Of a stretch of 64,000 nucleotides of DNA, positions 51,372-59,605 are shown piece by piece. The translations under genes and the position numbers were made by a program. The notes under the pieces were generated by a model, which saw nothing but the letters and a program-made list of their open reading frames with translations, did not search any database and was not told the origin of the DNA. Origin of the DNA: Arthrobacter_B sp038069765 (GTDB lineage: Bacteria; Actinomycetota; Actinomycetes; Actinomycetales; Micrococcaceae); contig NZ_JBBPFS010000005.1 of NCBI RefSeq assembly GCF_038069765.1, forward strand, positions 1 through 64,000. The letters run 5' to 3'. How positions within the stretch are numbered: the stretch's first letter is position 1; the number at the start of each line of letters is the position of its first letter.

Positions 51372-52072
51372 AGAATACTGAAGAGCTTCTGAAGCGTCTC
51401 GGTGTCGATATCGACGCCGGGACGCTTCGTCTTGCCCTCACGCACCGCTCCTACGCTTACGAGCAGGGCGGCATCCCCACGAACGAACGCCTGGAGTTCC
51501 TGGGGGACTCCATCCTGGGGTTTTCCGTCACCGACGCGCTGTACCGGGACAACCCGGACCTGTCCGAGGGCGAGCTGGCCAAGCGCCGCTCCGCCGTCGT
51601 CAGCACCCGCGCGCTGGCCGGAGTCGCCCGGGAACTCGAACTGGGCCAGTACATTCTGCTCGGCCAGGGCGAGAAACTCACCAAGGGCCGGGACAAGTCC
51701 TCCATCCTGGCGGACACCACCGAAGCCCTGATCGGCGCCGTCTACCTGTGCCACGGGATCGAAACCGCCCGCGCCATGGTGATGCGGCTGATCGGTCCGC
51801 TGCTGCGCAACGCCGACGCCCTGGGCGCCGGCACCGACTGGAAAACCAGCATCCAGGAGATCGCGGCGAGCCGAAAGCTCGGTGACATCGAATACAAGGT
51901 CACCGGCTCCGGCCCCGACCATTCCCGCAGCTTTGTCGCCGTGCTCCACATCGGCGACAAGCCCTACGGAAGCGGCACCGGACACTCCAAGAAGGAAGCG
52001 GAGCAGGAAGCTGCCGCCGCGACCTGGAAGATGGTGTGCCCCGCGGGCAGCTCCGCGGCTTCCGGAGCCTAG
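51368..52072 (+). CDS. rnc: Ribonuclease III
   Basis: 234 aa from the GTG at 51368. RNase III cuts double-stranded RNA in rRNA and mRNA processing. The catalytic signature NERLEFLGDSILG is at residues 39-51, and DTTEALIGAVYL supplies the second acidic pair. The C-terminal dsRNA-binding domain runs from about 155 to 225 (TDWKTSIQEIAASRKLG ... GTGHSKKEAEQEAAAATWK). The start lacks a Shine-Dalgarno and overlaps the stop of a tiny upstream ORF. mutM begins 5 nt after its stop. Confidence 0.96.
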   Translation: MKNTEELLKRLGVDIDAGTLRLALTHRSYAYEQGGIPTNERLEFLGDSILGFSVTDALYRDNPDLSEGELAKRRSAVVSTRALAGVARELELGQYILLGQGEKLTKGRDKSSILADTTEALIGAVYLCHGIETARAMVMRLIGPLLRNADALGAGTDWKTSIQEIAASRKLGDIEYKVTGSGPDHSRSFVAVLHIGDKPYGSGTGHSKKEAEQEAAAATWKMVCPAGSSAASGA

Positions 52073-52077
52073 CTCCC

Positions 52078-53127
52078 GTGCCCGAACTGCCTGAAGTGGA
52101 AGTGGTCCGCCGCGGACTGGCCTCATGGGTCCGCGGCCGGACCATTACCGGCGTCGAAATCCTTGATCCCCGCTCCGTGCGGCGCCATGCCGCCGGCCCC
52201 GAGGACCTGCGCGGCAACCTCGAGGGAGCCGTCGTCACCGACGTGGCCCGCCGCGGCAAATTCCTGTGGATGCCGCTGGTTGAGGCCGAACCGGCTGCGC
52301 CGTCGGGGGCTTCCGCTGATTCCTCCGCCACTTCCGTCCCTTCTGTCACGGTGTCCGCTGCGCCGTCCCTTCCGTCGGCCGACGACGGCGTTCCCCGGCT
52401 GGCGCTGATGGCCCACCTGGGCATGAGCGGGCAGCTGTTGATGGAAGACCCGCACCTGCCCGACGAAAAACACCTCAAGGTCCGGCTCACGCTCAGCCCC
52501 GCGGTGTCCGCTGACGGAACGCCGATGCCGGCCGAGCTGCGGTTTGTGGATCAGCGTATTTTCGGCGGCGTGTTCCTCACCGACCTTCAGCCCACTCCCG
52601 ACGGCGCCCCCGGCGGCCTGTCCGAGACCGGGCTGCCGCTGATTCCCGAGGAAGCCGCGCACATTGCGCGCGACCCGTTGGATCCGGCGTTCTCCTTTGA
52701 AGACTTCTACGTCCGGCTGCGCAAACGCAAAACCGGCATCAAGCGCGCACTGCTGGACCAGGGGCTGATCTCCGGCGTGGGAAACATCTACGCCGACGAA
52801 GCCCTCTGGGCCGCGAAACTCCATTTCGCCCGGCCGACCGACACGATGCGCCGGGCCGATGCCCTGCGCCTGGTGGAGTCCGCCCGCGACGTCATGACCC
52901 GCGCCCTGGCCGCCGGAGGCACCAGCTTCGACTCCCTCTACGTGAACGTCAATGGCGCCTCCGGGTACTTTTCCCGGTCCCTGAACGCCTACGGCCGCGA
53001 GGGTGAACCGTGTCCGCGGTGTGCCGCCGTCGGGCTTTCCACCCTGATCCGGCGCGATTCCTTCATGAACCGCTCCTCGTACAGCTGTCCCGTGTGCCAG
53101 CCGAAGCCGCGCAACGGCCGCTGGTAG
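52078..53127 (+). CDS. mutM: Formamidopyrimidine-DNA glycosylase
   Basis: 349 aa from a GTG at 52078, so that the mature protein starts PELPEVE with the catalytic Pro2 and Glu3. MutM excises 8-oxoguanine and related lesions. The helix-two-turn-helix contains LLDQGLISGVGNIYADEALW. The C-terminal zinc finger is CPRC...CPVC. Residues about 67-104 are a Ser/Ala/Pro-rich insertion (PSGASADSSATSVPSVTVS) between early beta strands, making the protein about 70 residues longer than E. coli MutM. rnc lies 5 nt upstream. Confidence 0.95.
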   Translation: MPELPEVEVVRRGLASWVRGRTITGVEILDPRSVRRHAAGPEDLRGNLEGAVVTDVARRGKFLWMPLVEAEPAAPSGASADSSATSVPSVTVSAAPSLPSADDGVPRLALMAHLGMSGQLLMEDPHLPDEKHLKVRLTLSPAVSADGTPMPAELRFVDQRIFGGVFLTDLQPTPDGAPGGLSETGLPLIPEEAAHIARDPLDPAFSFEDFYVRLRKRKTGIKRALLDQGLISGVGNIYADEALWAAKLHFARPTDTMRRADALRLVESARDVMTRALAAGGTSFDSLYVNVNGASGYFSRSLNAYGREGEPCPRCAAVGLSTLIRRDSFMNRSSYSCPVCQPKPRNGRW

Positions 53128-53220
53128 GGAGGACCTGCTCCGAATTTCCTGTTCGGGCTTCGGCAGTGGGGTCGGACTCTTGGTTCGGGCCATGAGGTTC
53201 GGGCTCGGTGCACAGAAACG

Positions 53221-53260
53221 GCCTTGGCGGGTACCGGTACGCCTTGGCGGGTACCGGTAG
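53221..53260. repeat. 20-bp tandem duplication
   Basis: GCCTTGGCGGGTACCGGTAC at 53221-53240 is repeated at 53241-53260 with only the last base changed. Each unit contains the palindrome GGTACC. It abuts the large inverted repeat that follows. Confidence 0.85.
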
Positions 53261-53309
53261 TACAGATAACGGGCTTTTACCAGTCGGATAAGCCCGTTAT
53301 CTGTACTAC
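53257..53309. repeat. Perfect 20-bp inverted repeat (hairpin)
   Basis: Left arm GTAGTACAGATAACGGGCTT (53257-53276) and right arm at 53290-53309 are perfect reverse complements around a 13-nt loop. It starts 129 nt after mutM. It may act as a terminator, but there is no T-run and its arms are A+T-richer than the context, so a small mobile or regulatory element is also possible. Confidence 0.8.
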
Positions 53310-53354
53310 GGACTTGCCGCCGAACGGTCTCGGGTCGTTTCGATCTCGGCCGGG

Positions 53355-53437
53355 GCACTGGTTCCCACTCTTTGAGCGCTTCCGGGATCCCGGTCGTCAC
53401 AGCAGCAACACCTGTCCCAAACGGTGGGAACCAGTGC
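53355..53437. repeat. 14-bp inverted repeat enclosing a palindrome
   Basis: GCACTGGTTCCCAC (53355-53368) and GTGGGAACCAGTGC (53424-53437) pair perfectly around a 55-nt loop. The loop contains CCGGGATCCCGG, a 12-bp perfect palindrome, giving a nested cruciform-like structure. Confidence 0.75.
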
Positions 53438-53533
53438 GCGGGCAGGGTCACTCCGGCCCGCCCAAGCTCCAAACGGCTGCGATCACACGACCGCACGCCG
53501 CCCAACCGCTCGACGGGCCTAACCCTCCGAGCT

Positions 53534-53602
53534 GGCCTAACCGACCGAGCGGCCCATTCACGCCCGAGCGGCCTAACCGACCGAGCGGCCCATTCACGCC
53601 CG
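53534..53602. repeat. 33-bp direct repeat, 36-bp period
   Basis: The 33-nt unit beginning GGCCTAACCGACCGAGCGGC occurs at 53534-53566 and 53570-53602. A partial degenerate copy (GGCCTAACCCTCCGAGCT) precedes them at about 53516. It ends 17 nt before the serine-hydrolase stop. Confidence 0.8.
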
Positions 53603-53618
53603 GCCGGACCGCTAGCTG

Positions 53619-54437
53619 TCAGGCGCGGCCGAGCTCCGCGAGAATACCGTCGGTGAACGGAGGCCAGACCTCGGCAGCCCAGGGCCCAAAATCGCGGTCC
53701 GTCAGAGCCACCGCCGCGGCACCGGCCTCCGGGTCCACCCAGAGGAACGTACCGGACTGGCCGAAGTGGCCGAAGGTCCGCGGCGAGCTGTTGCCACCGG
53801 TCCAATGCGGAGACTTGGAATTGCGGATCTCAAAGCCCAGGCCCCAGTCGTTCTCCTTCTGCCGGCCGAAACCGGGAAGGACACCGGACAGGCCGGGGAA
53901 GACGACGGCGGTTGCCTCGGCCAGGCGTCCCGGCGCGGTGAGTACGGGCTGCTGCAGCTCGGCGACAAACCGGCTGAGATCGGCCACCGTGGAGACGGCG
54001 CCGGCGGCGGGGGAGCCTTCGAGCGCGGTGGAGTTCATGCCGAGGGGAGCGAGAACACCGTCGCGCATGTAGTCGGCCATGGAAATGCCGGTGGCCTCCT
54101 CCAGGGTTTCCCCGAGCACCTCGAATCCGGCATTGGAGTACAGGCGCCGGGTTCCCGGCTCGTAGCGGACGGTGCGTTCACCGAAGTCATAGCCGGCACT
54201 GTGCGCCAGCAGGTGCCGCACCGTGGAGCCCTCGGGCCCGGCGGGCTGGTCCAGCTCCAGAGCTCCTTCATCCAGCGCCACCAGCATGCTGTACGCGGTC
54301 AGGAGCTTGGTCACCGAAGCCAGCGGGTACCGCCGCTCGAGATCCCCGGCTGTGCCGGCCACACTGCCGTCCGCCAGTACGACGGCGGCCGAGGCATTCT
54401 CGACCGGCCAGTTTTCAATAACCTTGACGCTGTCCAT
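53619..54437 (-). CDS. Beta-lactamase-family serine hydrolase (class C/DD-peptidase fold)
   Basis: 272 aa from the ATG at 54437, with GAGGAA five nt upstream; a longer open frame to 54512 has no better start. The SxxK motif is SVTK at residues 41-44, and the YxN motif is YSN in RRLYSNAGFEVLGETLEEATG. LLAHSAGY and a late HFGQSGTFLWV complete the fold. No signal peptide is visible, so it should be cytoplasmic: an esterase or amidase rather than a true beta-lactamase. It lies downstream of oleD on the same strand, separated by a 179-nt spacer with hexanucleotide repeats. Confidence 0.88.
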   Translation of the reverse strand: MDSVKVIENWPVENASAAVVLADGSVAGTAGDLERRYPLASVTKLLTAYSMLVALDEGALELDQPAGPEGSTVRHLLAHSAGYDFGERTVRYEPGTRRLYSNAGFEVLGETLEEATGISMADYMRDGVLAPLGMNSTALEGSPAAGAVSTVADLSRFVAELQQPVLTAPGRLAEATAVVFPGLSGVLPGFGRQKENDWGLGFEIRNSKSPHWTGGNSSPRTFGHFGQSGTFLWVDPEAGAAAVALTDRDFGPWAAEVWPPFTDGILAELGRA

Positions 54438-54552
54438 GAAGTTCCTCTGCTGTGAATCGAAGGGGGACGAAGTAGTGGGGACCGGCGGATGCGGGGCGCA
54501 CGGTCGGGACACGAGCCGCTGACGCCGAGGCTGCCCCGCACCGGCAACGATG

Positions 54553-54576
54553 CACCGGCACCGGCACCGGCACCGG
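54553..54576. repeat. CACCGG hexanucleotide repeat, four copies
   Basis: Four perfect tandem CACCGG units in the spacer between oleD and the serine-hydrolase gene, with more GGCACCG-like units around. It lies about 120 nt upstream of the serine-hydrolase start, so slippage could alter a promoter or leader. Confidence 0.7.
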
Positions 54577-54616
54577 CACTGATGCCCGGCACCGACGCCC
54601 GGCGCATCTGCGGGGT

Positions 54617-55735
54617 CTAGGCCGCAGTGCCGCCGTAGTGGGCTGCGAGCCGCCGCATGCCGTCCTCCACGGTAACCGCCGGCGTCCAGTCCAGCACTTC
54701 ACGGGTGCGGCGCTGGTCAAACCAGTGCGAGGTGGACAGTTGTTCGGCCAGGAACCGGGTCATCGGTGGCTCGTCATGCACCAGCCCGCGGGTTCCGGCA
54801 GCCAGCCAGGCCCGTTCAATCACCGATCCGGCCCCGCGGGCCGCCCAGCCCGGAACACTCCACGCGGGAGCGGAAACCCCGGCCGCGGCGCAGATGCCGG
54901 CGATGAGCTCGCCGACCGGACGGGGCTGTCCGTTGGTCACCACCAGCGCCTGCCCGTGGGCGGAATCCATCCGCTCCAGTCCGCGAACGATGGCCGAAGC
55001 GGCGTTGCTGATGTACGTGGTGTCGATCAGGGCGGTGCCGCCGTCCAGCAGGGGCAGCCGTCCGGCACGGGCGCGGTCGATGACGCGCTCCACCAGCTGC
55101 GTGTCGCCGGGTCCCCACACGATGTGCGGGCGGATGGCGTCCACTCGGAAGCCGGGGGAGTCCTCGGCCAGGGCGAGCAGCTCGGCGGCAGCCTTGGACC
55201 GGGCGTAGAAACCGCGGGCCCGGTCCGGATCGGCGGTGCCGGCGTCCGCTCCGGCGATCGGCTCGCCGAAGTGCGCCACCGACGGCGAGGACACAAAGAC
55301 GAAGTCCCGGACACCGGCTGCCTTCGCCGCGTCAAGCAGGGTCCGCGTTCCGGTGATGTTGGTGTCCACGAAGTCCTGCCACTCGCCGGTGAAGGACACC
55401 TTCGCAGCCAGATGCACGACGGCGTCCATCCCCTCGACAGCGCGGGCGACGGCCGCCGGGTCGGAGACGGAGCCGGCGATGGACTCAAACGCCGAACCGA
55501 CGTCGGGCTTTCCGTCGGACGGCTGGTCGGAGAACAACGGCGGCATGGGGGTGCGCTGCAGGGTGCGCACCTTGTGGCCTCTGTCGGCCAGCAGCTGTGC
55601 AACGGCCCCGCCGAGCAGCCCGCTGGCACCGGTCACCAGGACCCGGCGCGGCGCCTCAACCGCACTCAGCCCCGGGATTCCAACAGAACTCGACTCCGGC
55701 ACTTCGGCAGCCCCGGTTCCGTCTGCCGCGCTCAT
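54617..55735 (-). CDS. oleD: OleD, NADPH-dependent 2-alkyl-3-oxoalkanoate reductase
   Basis: 372 aa. An extended short-chain dehydrogenase/epimerase-type protein: Rossmann motif GASGLLGG (residues 36-43), catalytic Tyr and Lys in FYARSKAAAE, and GALxGxD-type DAVVHLAAKVSFTG. Sequence alone says 3-beta-HSD/epimerase family; the assignment to OleD comes from its place directly behind oleBC and oleA. OleD reduces the beta-keto acid made by OleA to the beta-hydroxy acid. Its start overlaps the oleBC stop by 4 nt. An N-terminal 27-residue hydrophilic extension precedes the domain. Confidence 0.88.
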   Translation of the reverse strand: MSAADGTGAAEVPESSSVGIPGLSAVEAPRRVLVTGASGLLGGAVAQLLADRGHKVRTLQRTPMPPLFSDQPSDGKPDVGSAFESIAGSVSDPAAVARAVEGMDAVVHLAAKVSFTGEWQDFVDTNITGTRTLLDAAKAAGVRDFVFVSSPSVAHFGEPIAGADAGTADPDRARGFYARSKAAAELLALAEDSPGFRVDAIRPHIVWGPGDTQLVERVIDRARAGRLPLLDGGTALIDTTYISNAASAIVRGLERMDSAHGQALVVTNGQPRPVGELIAGICAAAGVSAPAWSVPGWAARGAGSVIERAWLAAGTRGLVHDEPPMTRFLAEQLSTSHWFDQRRTREVLDWTPAVTVEDGMRRLAAHYGGTAA

Positions 55736-58368
55736 TTGCGTCCGCCCGTTCCGGGAACCCGCGCCCGTCCGCCGGCCAGGACCTGCTCGGCCCAGCCAGC
55801 CAGGGCAGTGCGGTCAATCTTGGAATTGTGCCGGATATCGGTGGGCATAGCGGGCAGAACCAGCACGGCGGCCAGGTCCAGCCCGGCTCCGGCGGCAACG
55901 GCCGTCCGCACAGCGGCGGTCAGCTCCGGCGCTGCGGTGCCGGCCCGGCGCACCGGTTCCTGAAGTTCCAGCACGGCCACCGGAACCTGGGTTCCGGCCG
56001 GGCCGACGCCCACAAGGGCGGCGCGCCCGACGCCGGCCACGGACTCCGCGGCCTGCTCGCCCGCCACGGGGGTGACCACGCCGTCGGGAGTGGTGAGGAT
56101 GTGCCCGAGCCGGCCTTCGACCCAGAGCCTGCCCTCTTCGTCCAGATGCCCCACATCGCCCGTGCGGTGCCAGCCCGGCAGTGACGAGCTCTTGGCTTCG
56201 GTGATCCAGAGCCGGTCGTACCGGTCCTTGACGTGCGGCGCGGAGACCAGGATTTCCCCGGTCACGCCCGGGGCGTCCAGCGCGGTGTCGCCGACGATGC
56301 CGTTCGGGGCCAGCTCGGCGATCGCCACCAGGGCTCCGGAAACAGGCGTGCCGACGCAGACGCCGTTGCCGACTCCTGCGGCGCGGATCCCGTCCAGGCT
56401 GATGTCGGTGATCGGCAGGGCCTCGGTCATCCCGTAGGGAGTGTGCAGCTCGGCGTTCGGCGCCAGGGCGGAGACCCGGGCCAGCAGCGGCTCCGGAATC
56501 GGCGCGCCGGCCGACAGCAGCAGCTCCACCCGGGCCAGGGCCTTGCGCTGGTCCGGACCCAGCTCCGCGGAGGTGGCCAGGACGTTGACCAGGGCCGCCG
56601 GAGAGGCGAACACGGTGGTGGCGCCGACGGCGGCAGCCGCATCCGCCAGTGCCGCCGCGGTCAGGGTGCGGGGCGAGGTGACGTCCATGTCCGGAGTGAC
56701 GGAGGTGGCGCCCAGCGCCGGTCCGAGCAGCGCAAACGGCGCGAAGCCGGCCACCAGCGACGTCCCGGCCTGCAGGTTGTAGGTGTTTTTGAGCGCATCG
56801 CGCATGGCGGTGAGCTGCCGGTGCGTGTAGACCACGCCCTTGGCCGGGCCGGTGGACCCGGAGGTGAACAGCACGGCGGCGTCGGTGTCGGGCTGCTCCG
56901 GCAGCCACGGAACATCGGCATCTTCTCCGGCGGCAATCAGCTCAGGCACCGAGTGCTTCACGCCCAGCAGCCGTGCCTTGAGCGGCGGCAGCGTCTGCGC
57001 GCTGATCCGAACCCCGGGCCAGCCGAACATCCGTGCGCCGGTCAGTGCCCGTTCAATGCCGATGATGTACTGCGGGCCGGCGCCCTTGATGGCGCGGCTC
57101 AGGCCCTTGGTGCCCAGCCCGGCGTCGGCAACGACGATCACGGCGCCCAGCCGCAGGCAGGCGTAAATCAGCGAGGTGAGTTCAATGCCCGGCGGCACGA
57201 GCAGGTTCACGCGGTCCCCGGGACGGACCCCGGCTGCGGAGAGTCCGGCGGCCAGCCGGTTGACGCGGTGCGCCAGCTCGGTCCAGGACAGAGTGGCCGG
57301 GCCGCTGCCCGCGGGTGCGCCCAGCGGGGCCATGTCGACGACGGCGGGGGAGCTGTCGCCGTCGCGCTCGTCCAGTTCAGCCAGCATCGGCCGGAAGACG
57401 GAGAGGCCTGCGGCAGCGCGGCCGCGCAGCTCGGCATTCTCGGTGCCCGGGCCGCGGCGCAGCCAGTCGAAGACCGGCGCGGTGATGTCCACGTCTTCGG
57501 GCAGCAGGTGGCTGGCGCCTTCGAAGCGGTGCACGTCGGCGTGCGGCAGGCGGTCCATCAGGTCCCGCAGGTAGCGGTCCGAGAACACCGGATCCTTCGG
57601 TCCCCACAGCATCAGCGCTGGAACGTCCAGCCGGCGGATGCCCTCGGCCACCCGGTTCAGGGTGCGCCAGCTCGGGTGCGTGGACTCGGCCGGGATGTCG
57701 GCAACAAAGTTGGCGACGCCGTCGCGGCGGGCGGCGCTGCGGTAGGGGGCGGAGAACGCGGCACGGACATCCCCGGCCAGTGCGGGCTGCGCGAGGGAGT
57801 GGGTGACGCGGATGAAGGCGTCGGTGGCCCGGGTGCCCCAGCCGTGGACGGCCGGGTGCAGGGCCAGCCGCAGCGCCGGCGGAACATCGAAGCCGGCCGG
57901 GTGCACCGCGGTATTGGTGAGGACGACGCCGGCGAGCTGGCTGCGGTGCCGCAGCGCCCAGCCCAGCGAAATGATTCCTCCCCAGTCATGCCCGACGGTG
58001 ACGACCTTGCCGGTCAGGCCCAGCTCCTGCGTGAGGTCGCCGAGGTCGGTGATGCGGTCCTCGAGCCGGCGGAAGGCGCCGGTGCGGGCCGAGAAGCCCA
58101 TGTCCAGCTGGTCCACGGCGATAACCCGCCACGGCTGCTCGGCAGCGGAACCCGCCGCGAGCAGGGTGCGCCAGAGGTAGGACCAGGTGGGGTTGCCGTG
58201 CACGCAGAGCAGCGTGCCGGCCGGCTCGACGCCGCGGGCCTCAAGGTCGGCGGCGTTGTCGAGGATGTGCCACTTGTGAACGGTTCCGGGTCGGTCAACT
58301 GCCGCCGTCGAGGGCACCTGGACCAGGGAAGACCAGGATTCCGGGACGCCGGGCCACAGCTCGGTCAC
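55732..58368 (-). CDS. oleBC: OleBC fusion: beta-lactone decarboxylase + beta-lactone synthetase
   Basis: 878 aa from a GTG that overlaps the oleA stop (GTGA); the open frame upstream of it is antisense-like and not coding. Residues about 1-300 are an alpha/beta hydrolase of the haloalkane-dehalogenase type (VHGNPTWSYLWR, nucleophile Asp128 in GHDWGG), that is OleB. Residues about 330-870 are an acyl-adenylate enzyme (FTSGSTGPAKGV near residue 500, PYGMTEALPITD, the HRTGDVGHLDEEG region), that is OleC. OleC closes the beta-hydroxy acid to a beta-lactone and OleB removes CO2 to leave a cis-olefin. The fused form is known from actinobacteria such as Micrococcus. Confidence 0.92.
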   Translation of the reverse strand: MTELWPGVPESWSSLVQVPSTAAVDRPGTVHKWHILDNAADLEARGVEPAGTLLCVHGNPTWSYLWRTLLAAGSAAEQPWRVIAVDQLDMGFSARTGAFRRLEDRITDLGDLTQELGLTGKVVTVGHDWGGIISLGWALRHRSQLAGVVLTNTAVHPAGFDVPPALRLALHPAVHGWGTRATDAFIRVTHSLAQPALAGDVRAAFSAPYRSAARRDGVANFVADIPAESTHPSWRTLNRVAEGIRRLDVPALMLWGPKDPVFSDRYLRDLMDRLPHADVHRFEGASHLLPEDVDITAPVFDWLRRGPGTENAELRGRAAAGLSVFRPMLAELDERDGDSSPAVVDMAPLGAPAGSGPATLSWTELAHRVNRLAAGLSAAGVRPGDRVNLLVPPGIELTSLIYACLRLGAVIVVADAGLGTKGLSRAIKGAGPQYIIGIERALTGARMFGWPGVRISAQTLPPLKARLLGVKHSVPELIAAGEDADVPWLPEQPDTDAAVLFTSGSTGPAKGVVYTHRQLTAMRDALKNTYNLQAGTSLVAGFAPFALLGPALGATSVTPDMDVTSPRTLTAAALADAAAAVGATTVFASPAALVNVLATSAELGPDQRKALARVELLLSAGAPIPEPLLARVSALAPNAELHTPYGMTEALPITDISLDGIRAAGVGNGVCVGTPVSGALVAIAELAPNGIVGDTALDAPGVTGEILVSAPHVKDRYDRLWITEAKSSSLPGWHRTGDVGHLDEEGRLWVEGRLGHILTTPDGVVTPVAGEQAAESVAGVGRAALVGVGPAGTQVPVAVLELQEPVRRAGTAAPELTAAVRTAVAAGAGLDLAAVLVLPAMPTDIRHNSKIDRTALAGWAEQVLAGGRARVPGTGGRK

Positions 58369-59390
58369 CAGGCAATCTCCATCATCATGGTGTTCAGTCC
58401 TGAGCCCACGCCCATGCACAGGACGCGGTCGCCGGGGTTCAGGGTGCGGGATTCCTGGGCCAGGGTCATCGGCAGCGACGCCGGGCCCACGTTGCCCCAG
58501 CGCGGGAAGGTGATCGGCACGCGGTCCCGGACCAGGTCCACGGCCTTGATGATCGCATTGGTGTAGGAATTGGACACCTGGTGGGTGACGTAGCGGTCCA
58601 TGGAGCGCCAGTTCCAGCCCTTTTCGTGCGCCTCGTCCCAGGCATTGACGACCAGTTCCAGGCCGCCGTCGAGCAGACCCTTGGTGTCGGTGTACATGCC
58701 GTCGACGCCGCCCACGCACAGCTCGTGGTGCTCCGTGCCGGCCCGGGACACGCCGCCCATGATGCGGTGGGAACCGGGGTTCTCGTCGGCGCGGCCGATG
58801 ACGGCTGCTGCGGCGCCGGAGCCCAGGGTCAGCGTGGCGAACTCGCGCAGGTAGTCCTCGCGGGTGGAATCGGGGCTGTTCAGGCGCGCGAAGGTGGCCT
58901 CCTGCGTGCCCTGCGCATCTTCGCCGGCAACGATCAGGGCGTACTTGATCTGCCCGGATTCGATCATGTTCGCGGCCAGGGTCATGCCGTTGACGAACCC
59001 GAGGCAGGCGTTGGCCAGGTCGAAGTTCAGGGCCGAAGACGGCAGACCCAGGGCGTTGTGGATCTTGACGGCGACGGACGGCTCAAGGTTGCGTCGCGTC
59101 ACCGAGGTGTTGATCAGCAGGCCAATCTCGGAGGGTTCGACACCCGCTTCGGCAATCGCCTTCGCGCCGGCCTCGATGGCGGCGTCGTCGAAGTCCGTGC
59201 CCGGAGACCACCAGCGCCGCTCGCTCACCCCCGCCACGCGCTCCAGAAGCCGCTTGGAGAGCCTGAGCCGTTTGAGGGACGGCGCCAGCCGTTCATCGAA
59301 TTCAGCTGAGGTCATAACTACCGGTGCTTCAACGCTGGTGACGCTGAGAAGGGCCGTGTTCTTATGCTGGAAGTTGAAGTTCCCGGTCAA
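58365..59390 (-). CDS. oleA: OleA, thiolase-fold acyl-CoA head-to-head condensing enzyme
   Basis: 341 aa from a TTG at 59390, which gives the typical N-terminus TGNFNFQHKNTALLSVTSVEAP; an in-frame start at 59504 would add 38 atypical residues. FabH-like fold with catalytic Cys129 in NFDLANACLGFVNG, His in YVTHQVSNSYTN and Asn in FPRWGNVGPAS. OleA joins two long fatty acyl-CoAs into a beta-keto acid, the first step of long-chain olefin synthesis. It heads the oleA-oleBC-oleD operon. Confidence 0.92.
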   Translation of the reverse strand: MTGNFNFQHKNTALLSVTSVEAPVVMTSAEFDERLAPSLKRLRLSKRLLERVAGVSERRWWSPGTDFDDAAIEAGAKAIAEAGVEPSEIGLLINTSVTRRNLEPSVAVKIHNALGLPSSALNFDLANACLGFVNGMTLAANMIESGQIKYALIVAGEDAQGTQEATFARLNSPDSTREDYLREFATLTLGSGAAAAVIGRADENPGSHRIMGGVSRAGTEHHELCVGGVDGMYTDTKGLLDGGLELVVNAWDEAHEKGWNWRSMDRYVTHQVSNSYTNAIIKAVDLVRDRVPITFPRWGNVGPASLPMTLAQESRTLNPGDRVLCMGVGSGLNTMMMEIAW

Positions 59391-59605
59391 AATGCCTGCC
59401 TTGTCTCCTGCTGAAGTGATCGCGCTGGCGGGCTGGGGGGAGCCTGCATCCACGTTCTGATTCACTTGTTCCTTAGAGAATCCTACGTTCCCTGTGGGGC
59501 CCAAGGGACGCGCGGGCCGCGATTACGCTCTGCGAGTACTGCAGTTAAGTCTCAGGCACCAAGTAGATTTAAGGAATCACCCGACCGCAGGAAAGATTGG
59601 CCCAC

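Larger units (their letters stand above)
53128..53618. other. Repeat- and hairpin-rich convergent intergenic region
   Basis: 491 nt between mutM and the minus-strand serine hydrolase. It holds a 20-bp tandem duplication, two long perfect inverted repeats and a 33-bp direct repeat (listed separately). A plus-strand open frame crosses it, but its predicted peptide is low-complexity and it runs antisense through the serine-hydrolase gene. No gene is called here. Confidence 0.7.

Noticed and set aside
53221..53602. CRISPR array
   Set aside because: The repeats are only two copies each, nearly contiguous, with no regular spacers and no cas genes nearby.
53224..54072. 282-codon plus-strand ORF with 12-residue Pro-rich repeats
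   Set aside because: The repeat comes from the 33/36-bp DNA repeat. The rest is antisense to the serine hydrolase, and no ribosome-binding site precedes it.
56233..58566. 777-codon plus-strand open frame
   Set aside because: It is antisense to oleBC, whose motifs are clear. The product is Arg/Gly-rich low-complexity sequence.
58369..58719. N-terminal extension of OleBC to 995 aa
   Set aside because: The extension lies inside oleA in another frame; the GTGA junction at 58365-58368 gives a proper coupled start.
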